In this document: positions 52,201 through 61,600 of the stretch, in pieces | Layout of the letters: every line of letters begins with the position of its first letter | Position numbering within the stretch: the first letter of the stretch is position 1 | Assembly (NCBI GenBank): GCA_026874595.1 | Contig: CM049311.1 | Span: forward strand, 12,305,676-12,369,675 | Direction: 5' to 3' | Length of the DNA: 64,000 nucleotides | Origin: Sipunculus nudus | Taxonomy: Eukaryota; Annelida; Sipuncula; Golfingiida; Sipunculidae | Program-made: the position numbers and the translations under genes | Notes under the pieces: model-generated | What the model saw: only the letters and a program-made list of their open reading frames with translations | The model's database searches: none | What the model was told of the DNA's origin: nothing

Positions 52201-54796
52201 CTTCTGTCCGTAAGGAGATACCCCGACTGACTTCTCCCTGATAACGTAATTCAAGTTTTAGCTGACTGAAACATCGCATATTGCTGTGACTCAGGTCTAG
52301 CACCCAATACATGACCCCATTTTCGCTGTGTCCCCTGGACCTATCGTACAATCTGATGCGACAAGTTTTACACTGAAATTAAATTCGGCCCATGGACCGT
52401 TATGTCCATCCAGCAGAGATATATCCGAGGACAGAAAGGTCTTTATGTAGACTAGATTGGACTTCTCTTTGTTTACGATCTGATTACGCGGCCTTGTTAT
52501 TGTTAACAGACACACGTTGACTGTGTTCACTAACACGCAAAACCATAGCAAGGTGTTATTCAGCTGGAAGGGAAGTACTGAGACCGTGTGCTGGAATGGT
52601 TTTGCCTAGAAACTTTTGTATAAAGCAAAAGTTAACTGATAGTGTGAAAGAATAGGCATAAAATTGCTCTTGATTTTGGCCCTTTAAGTATATAGCTTGA
52701 TTCATACCAAGATGTATCACATTTAATCCATCCACAACACATATACTTTTATTGTAACAGCTAAACCCGCGAGAAGTGCCTCATTGTGGGTTTTGGAACG
52801 TCAGCTTCAACAATTAGTGAGTACATGTGTAATATAGATTTAACTAAAGTATACGGATAAAGAAACAACTGTAATAATGTTTAGGGATACACATTTTCAC
52901 GGATTTCAAAGTAAAACAGAATCATTTTGTGCATGTCGGTTATTCTAAATTAAACTACTGGTGACATTGATGACATTGATTTTAATAAGCAAGATTGAGT
53001 ATAGACTGTTAACTCAGATATTGATTTTATTTCATTACCTAAATATTTTGCCAGGAAATATTTGTTTTAAATTTGATTTTAATTGAAAAGTCTATAACCC
53101 GTTTTTTAGTGAAGCATAGTATTTAATCGGTCATTTGAAGAAAATATTGGCAATTTTCAGTAGGCACCCACCGTAGTACAGACTACTTAAGTTTGTGTGT
53201 GTGTTTAGTTCTGGTGCATGGTCTGATTACGGCTGTAAGACGGAGTATTCAGACGGCTATTTAAACTGTTCCTGTAACCACACCACCAACTTTGCTGTCC
53301 TCATATCGCCGAACGCCACCTTGGTGAGGAAAAAAATCCTGTATTTATCATGCTAGAATCTAATGTACATGAGAGACTATATCATATATCGTTTAACATC
53401 TTCTTGACATGTAGTAACATATCGGTAATACGTTTACTGACAAAATGATTTTTTTAATCATCAACAATGGCAGATGAAAAATACAGAACTAATCATTATA
53501 ATGACCTTATAGTTTGATGAAGAAATATAGTAGTGCACTGCATTGCTTCAAAAATGCGTAAAATAAAAATTGTTTCCGTGTACGGATAGACGTAACTCAG
53601 AGCAAGCTCTTTTCTTATCCCTGAAATAAAAAAAGTCCATTAGAGGGCCGTGAAGTAGTTACATTATTTGCCGCGAGGTAGCAGTAACTATTCTAAGCGT
53701 CGCTTAGCTTGTTGACTCTGACAGTGAAGGAATTAAGTCCTCACCATTTCATCGACAGGGCAAGTCTAGACGATAAATTGGTTAATACGTTCATTTCTGT
53801 ATTTAACTACACACTCATAATTTCTAATAGGCTGTAGGTTATTTCTAAAATAAGGTTTTGAACTATGAAATCATTTCAGAGTAATCCCGCTCTAAACCTC
53901 GTCAGTATAATTGGGCTCAGTCTCTCTGTCATTGGACTCGGTCTCACGATTCTGGCCCACGTCTTCCTCTGGAGGTGAGTCAGGTCAAACTTTGTATTGC
54001 TGATTAGTTAGGTCATTTTTGGGTTTTTGTTTTTTGTTTTTTTACCTCTCATTTTTTAATATGCGAAACAATACGAAATCACGAGACAACCACAAAACAA
54101 TCGCTAACACGTTTTAATTCTAAATGGCCACGTTTGAATAATTAAAATACCTACGTATGCCTCAGATTTTAGTAGCATAATTTTTAAATCCACCTATTTA
54201 AAATTCAAGCATTACGTTCCATGTCGTATGCGTGGTATGTAGTTATACCTTTCCTTTCCTTGATTTTAGTTTTCTAGGTAGCCACCGAGCGGCGCTGTTG
54301 TTAAATCTCTGTGTGCCATTGTTTGGCGCCAACATCCTGTTTCTTTTGGGGGTCCGACAGGTGGAGCCACGGGTAATTTATCAATTTTCATTATATATAT
54401 ATATATTTTAAAATACAGTCTGAACATGGTGATGGAACATGGGGTGTTCGGTAAAAGGTTGTTTAATATGGTCTGGGTTCTCTAGAAAAATAAACAGTTT
54501 CCATTTATAGGTAGCCCTATATGTATACATTTGTAAAACATAAAATGTCCTTTCTTTAATCTAATTCATACGTGTCAAGGTTCTGTTTATAAATTAATTG
54601 TTTTAAATATATCCAAAACATTCCAAGTGTTCATTGAGTGCAGAGAAAAAAATAATTGAAATACTGCATGAATTGCAGGAAATATTCTATTTGGTCTATT
54701 GCATATTCTAAATATTTATTTTATATTATTGAATATATGATTTTAAATAATCCGAGATTAATACCCCCCCCCCCTCCCGCCTTCTCTTTCACATTC

Positions 54797-54851
<55 letters not shown>

Positions 54852-57567
54852 CGACAGGTTGGTTGCCAAATCATAGCGGTATTCCTTCACTACCTCTTCC
54901 TGTTGTCGTTCCTCTCAATGCTGGCAGAGGGCGTTTACCTCTACTTTTCTGTCACGAGTGTGTTCCACGAGTGGCGACGGAGAGAGACTGCGGGGCTGAT
55001 AACGACTGCATGGGGTAGGCCATATTCTAATCAATGTGGACGAACTTTATATTCTTCATATTTAAATTTTCATAGGATAACAAGGGATAAGTGTCTCAAC
55101 CCGAGCACGATTTTTAACTGGCTGTATAACATATTGCACAAAACAAATGCGTTTGGTGCGGGTTTATTATTTCTTTGACGTACTTTTTTTCAGCTTAAAA
55201 TGTTCTATCAGTATCATCTGTAAAATATGTTTATTGATAAATGATTCTCTAATTAGTTACAATAGGTAATGATTATAAAACAACATCCTGAGCATCTTGG
55301 TCTGTCTTCTAATATTCATCTTATTTTTACAGTTCTAGCAGCTGTGGTTGTCCTTGTGTGTTTCTTCGCCACAGGAGGGAAAGGTTACGGAACGTCAAGG
55401 CAGTAAGTCCCGAGTAATTGTCAGGGGAGGACTTAGGGGGAGAGACGCAATAATAAAATCTGGGAATTAAATGTAAAAAGCATCGAAAATATTTAAGGAT
55501 ATGCCGCTTGCGGCCTTGCTATATGACAACCCCCCCCCCGCCCCCTCTACTCCGACAATTATACAATCCTGTACTCATCTATGACTATGTACAGATACAA
55601 TAGGCCCTAATGTTTTGCCAGTATTTAACTTAGTCTGGAATATACTACTTACCAACCAACCGGTATAATCGTTAGAGTTGGACACTTGTGAATGTAGTAC
55701 GTAGTATGTTGGACAATTGTGAACATAGTACGTACATACAGTATGTTGGACACTATTGAACGTAGTAAATAGCCTGTTGAACACTAGAGAACGTAGTATG
55801 TAGTGTCTTTGACACTTAGTGAACGTAGTACGTAATATGTTGGACACTAAAGGACAAGTCAGAGGGATCATAAGAACCTGCACAAACCTAGTCTTAAATA
55901 AGTGTCAAGCATTTACATTACATGTATGACTCTAGTGAACGTAGTGCGTAGTGTGTTGGATACCATTGAACGCAGTACGTATTATGTTGGACACCTAAGG
56001 AAACGTCAGAGGGATAAGGCTATATGTCACTCTTCGCATTCCATTCCAGTAATCCATTTCATTTCGTCGAAATTCAGCGGACTTTCTTCATATTATATAT
56101 ACAATACACTGGCAATATTTCTAAATTATATAAAGAATTACGTTATAAAATATGTTTAAGGACATTTTCTATTTACAGCTGTTGGTTGTCATTTGAAAGC
56201 GGTGCGATGCTTGGTTTCTTAATACCTCTGGGTGTTGTTATTCTGGTATGTAAACGTGATATGTGATTAATTTTTCTCTTTATTTTCCTGTAGGCCCTAA
56301 GAATTTTATAAATATAACATGAGAATTCATGCGGGACTTTTTAATTTTTTTCCCCATTTAATATTTTCTGATCAAACTGAATCATTTGAGAATTGCTTTG
56401 TTCTCCCCAAAAGTCTACATGGTACATGTGGGTGTGCATGTGTGCGTTGCACTGAAATATATTCAAAGGTACCTGTTATTTGCAAATCCTCTAATTCCAA
56501 AGGCTCATTTCATCTTGTATAATTTTAAATATATTGATGTATTAATTTATTTTTAATTATGTTATATATTCTAAAATCGTTGTATCCTAATATTTTATGT
56601 TTTCTTTCTTCAGACCAATATAGGTGTTATAATCATTGTTTTACGAAAAGCAGCAAATTTAGCCATCAACCACACACTGAAAAGAAAGATGAGGTACGTT
56701 TTTAAAGGGTAGAACAGACTGGATTTGCCATCCTTATGTGAAAGATGTCTTATTTAACAAACCAGCCAAAGATCCGGGTTTCGTTTTGTTTGCCCCGAGG
56801 ACACACGGTGGCCCTCTAGGTTCTATTATTACCTTCCTGTGTGCATAACCACGCGTCCAGCACACTCAACAGAGGTACCTGGGCTACTAATAATGATGCA
56901 ATGATCCCAGCAAATGTAATCAGTGGTGAAGTTAATATTCATCAATTAATGTATTGTAAATAGTGATTAAAAGTTAATGGCTCATAATATTTAATACACT
57001 TGATATGGTAACACATCTATTTGACAGTTAGAGCACAAACATAACGCCATGCGGGATTGACCCATTTACATCGGAGTAGCTGATTTTAATTAGAGCGGAA
57101 ACATCTATTTAATTATATGAGTACGTGCCTCTGATGAAAGGAAGGTCTTACGAGTAGTCTAAAATTGCACGGAATACAGCCGTGGTCGTGAGCGCCATGC
57201 ATTGACTCACGTTTGCCCTTACGGTATGCAGAAAATGTGTACACATTTCAGTTTTTATTAATAACTAACGGTGTATAAAGTATGACGAATACGAAACACT
57301 TTCAAATATGCGTCATCACTGAAAGGTTGGTAATGTAAACTCTGTCTCTCGTCGATTTTTCTTTGCGTGTCCTCGTGTAATTTCCTCTCTCTCACATGTC
57401 AATTTCTGATTATCCTGTCACTCTGTCCCATTATGTCTCAGACTCTTCCTATCAATCTTTGAAACATTTGTTTCCCTGGATGTTGGATTTCTCTTCCTAT
57501 TCCTCTTTGCCTCTCCCCAATTATGGTTAATATGCCTGCGCATGGCCTCTTTCTGCCCCCCTTCTCT

Positions 57568-57609
<42 letters not shown>

Positions 57610-57843
57610 ATTCTACTGTGCGTGCTTTCGTGTAATTTCCTCTCTCTCACATGTTAATTTCTGATTATCTTGTCACTCTGTCCCATTATTTCTCAGACTC
57701 TTCCTCTCAATCTTTGAAACATTTCTGTTCCCCTGGATGTTGGATTTCTCCCCTATTCCCCTTTGTCTCTCGCCCATTTATGCTTTTTATGTCAGTGCAT
57801 GACCTTATTCTGTTCCCTCATCCCCCCCCCCCCGCTCCCCTGC

Positions 57844-57886
<43 letters not shown>

Positions 57887-58123
57887 GATTCTTCTTTGCG
57901 TGTCTCTGTGTAATTTCCTCTCTCTCACATGTTAATTTCTGATTATCTTGTCACTCTGTCCCATTATTTCTCAGACTCTTCCTCTCAATCTTTGAAACAT
58001 TTCTGTTCCCCTGGATGTTGGATTTCTCCCCTATTCCCCTTTGTCTCTCGCCCATTTATGCTTTTTATGTCAGTGCATGACCTTATTCTGTTCCCTCATC
58101 CCCCCCCCCCCCCGCTCCCCTGC

Positions 58124-58168
<45 letters not shown>

Positions 58169-58568
58169 GATTCTTCTTTGCGTGTCTCTGTGTAATTTCC
58201 TCTCTCTCACGTTAATTTCTGATTATCTTGTCACTCTGTCCCATTATTTCTCAGACTCTTCCTCTCAATCTTTGAATCATTTCTGTTCGCCTGGATGTTG
58301 GATTTCTCCCCTATTCCTCTCTGTTTCTTGCCCATGTATGCTTTATGTGTTTGTGTGTGGCCCCTCTCTCTCTCTCTCTCTCATTAAATCACACATACAA
58401 GCATACACGTTACATAAGTTTCTTTTTATTTAAAAAAGGGTGTTGCCTTTTGTTGCTTATGTTGCTGTGTGGGGTCTCTTTTAATCTACCCCCATCCTTT
58501 TCCGCCTCTCCCCCCCCCCCCCCGGCCTCCCACCCTCCCTTACTGGTGCTGTCTGATTTTTCTGTGAA

Positions 58569-58622
<54 letters not shown>

Positions 58623-61600
58623 TGGTTGTTCTTGTCTGTATTCCTCTCAAGATGCCTTGTGACATGTTTTTTTTTGCATGGCATTGTTTCCCTTATTATC
58701 GACAGGTCGATTATCTGGAACTTAGCTGTGCTGATCCCTCTTCTCGGAGTCACGTGGTCGTTTGGTTTGCTGTCATTCACCGCGGATCAGACTGTTAGTC
58801 TCGTCTTTCAGTGGATCTTCAGTATAACTAATTCTCTACAGGTGAGAACTCGCGCATACGTCATTTATTTTCGGGTAAAACATAATGTACGAACCGACAG
58901 ATGTCAGTCGCTTAACATGTATGTCCGTCTATACTATATTTTCTAAAGTGAAGGTCTGTTGACACCGTCTCTTAAATCATGTCATATACGATAGGATTGA
59001 TCCAAGTACCAAGATGATCAAGGTTATATGGTATTATTATTATTATTATTATTATTATTCTTATATAACGGATAAGGCATCATATTAAGGATTTAATTCT
59101 ATTACTGAGGAAGTTTCAGAGAGTCTCGATGATTCTGAAATTTAATACGTTTGTTTGTGGTGCTAGCTGGTTTTAAACCTGTCAGCAGAGATCATTGACA
59201 CTAGGCTACCTGGTGAACCGTATGTCAAACATGTCGACAAGAGAAACCCCTTCGCCTTTCATATTTGCATTTTACGGTTAAAGCCCCGATCAAGAGCAGC
59301 TACCTTGATATCTGCATTTTATAATTTTGATTTAATAATGACATCTAGGAAACACAGGAGAAATATTCTCTGTTGGCACTCCACAGAAGAAATACGACAT
59401 TTCTTTGCTTGTCTTTGAGATTTAAATCAAATTTACATCTGCACTGCATTTTACTGTTATTTTTTAGGGTGTGTTCATTTTCGTTTTCCACTGCATAATT
59501 AGCCCAAAGGTATGTCTCACTGTATGTCATCTGAGCTATAGCGATCACCCTTTGTCCTGCCGTCCGTCGGGACACAAATCGTAACCGTTAGACTTAGAAA
59601 CTTCTAACTGTACATCCAGGGAGGTCTTAGGCAGATTTCTTTAAAAACCTGAAATTAGGTCATGGGCCAATTTTCTCGCAAACATGAAATTAGGTCACCA
59701 TGACCTATATTCTGTGATCTATAGGAAAATGCAATGAGAGCACCCTGGATGTCAAAAGCACAAATCTCTTCTGCTGGCCTAGAATCTTCTAATACAACAT
59801 CCAGGCAGGTTCTTGGCAAAATGCATTGGAAATCTGAAATTAGGTAATGGTGACCTATATTCTGCGAACTACGGACAAAACATGATTTTGAGCATCCAGA
59901 CAATCAGACAGGGAACAAATTGCATCTTCAGGCCTAGTATCTTTTTAACATAACCAGGCAAAATGCCTTGGGAACCTGAAATTAGGTAATGGTGACCTAT
60001 ATTCTGCGAACTTCGGACCAAAACCTTATCTTTGAGCCCCTAGACAGAGAGTGTACCAATTATATCCATTTTCCATAAAATCTTTTATCATGTCATCACG
60101 GGAAGTTTTTGACAGGTATCCATGGGAATTAGGTCATGATGATCTAAATTCTATGAGCTACTTGCAAGCAACATGATTCTGAGCACCCTTACAGTCACAC
60201 AGGGCACAGAACTTGACCAAGAAACGTCTATTGTAAAATCCAGGGAAAACTTGGGCGAGTCTCCATTGAATCTTGAAATAAGGTCACTGTGACATACATT
60301 CTGTGAGATATAGGAAAAAAATGATTTTAGTTCTGTGAAAGCCAGATAGGCACAAATCATAACGGTTGGACCTAGAATCTTAAATAATTCAAGGAGATCT
60401 TAGGTAAATCTCCTTCAAAACCATGATGCACTGCATGCTGTGAAGTACGAGAGGAAACCCTTAATTTGAGCACCCACGAAAGTCATACGTGGCCATAATC
60501 TGATGTTGGATCTAGAAATGAGATTAAACGTATCATTGGAAGCCAAATAAGGTCACTGTGAATATATTCTGTGAACATAATTTTAGCATCATATTAGTCA
60601 GATGTGCACAAATGGTGCAGTGGACCTAGAAATGTCAAATAAGATTTAGGGAGGGCCCTGTAACATCTTCTTAGAAACACTAACTAATGTAACTGTGACC
60701 CATTTCCTGTGAGCATGTAGCGCCAGATAAGTTTGATGGACACATATCGTAGCAGTTGGACATAGACTTAAGCATCTAGGGATTTTATTGAAAAATATTC
60801 TTTTAAACCCTAAATAAGGTCGCTGTAGCCATTTTTTAAGCACTATAAGGACAAAAGCGTGATTTTGAACACTCTGATAGTCATTTTATCCATTGTTCAA
60901 GGTTCCTTAAATATATTTTTCACCAGATCATAACATTTTAAATTAATACATGCATCACATGTATATATTAATACATGTATGTCAAATTCAGCTGAGAGTC
61001 ATGACCCATGGGACACTTGTTTTATTTATTTCTTTAAAAAAATCGTTTTCTAACAAATTATGTTTTGAAAAGTTTTTAAATTTCTATTTATTTATTCGTT
61101 ATATTAATAATCATTTATTTGTTATATTATTGAACATTAATTTTTTTCAAATGCAATAAACATATTTGTCCTAAATAATCGTAATAAATGTCAATTGGAA
61201 CGGATGATAGCTCAGACGAGATATATATTTTGATCGCTATGAATATATTAATTTTTTTTTTCAATATTAAACATAAGATTTCAAGAAGAGTATTTTAATT
61301 ATAACGAACAGAAAAATCGGTGGCTCTACACTGTATCAAGCGCGTATGTAGGAGCGTTTGTATTAGTTTTGTCGTGTGAGGGACTTTACTTAAGAGTGAA
61401 TCAATGCATATTAAAAATTCATACTACAGGTTCGTGAAGCGTTTCGTAGAAAGGCATATTCATTCACTGGTTCAACCAAGGACAAGTATCTTTCATCCTC
61501 AAATGTAAGTAGTAGAACACATAGTAACATGCATATAATGAGAAGAGGGGGGGGGGGGGGGGTGTCTGACATTTATGATAAATTACATTAGGAACATTTC

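Noticed and set aside
52142-52238. Possible extra GAIN exon encoding GPGVITGVNINTACRTSV and PRLTSP
   Set aside because: It looked like a GAIN strand pair and has a usable acceptor. But it runs into TGA TAA without a good donor, and the exon at 51489-51615 already supplies these strands and joins 52761 in phase 0.
57651-58433. Plus-strand frames repeated at 57651 and 57929
   Set aside because: Identical only because the 278-bp intronic unit is duplicated. They lie inside an intron of the receptor and end in serine-leucine runs from (TC)n.
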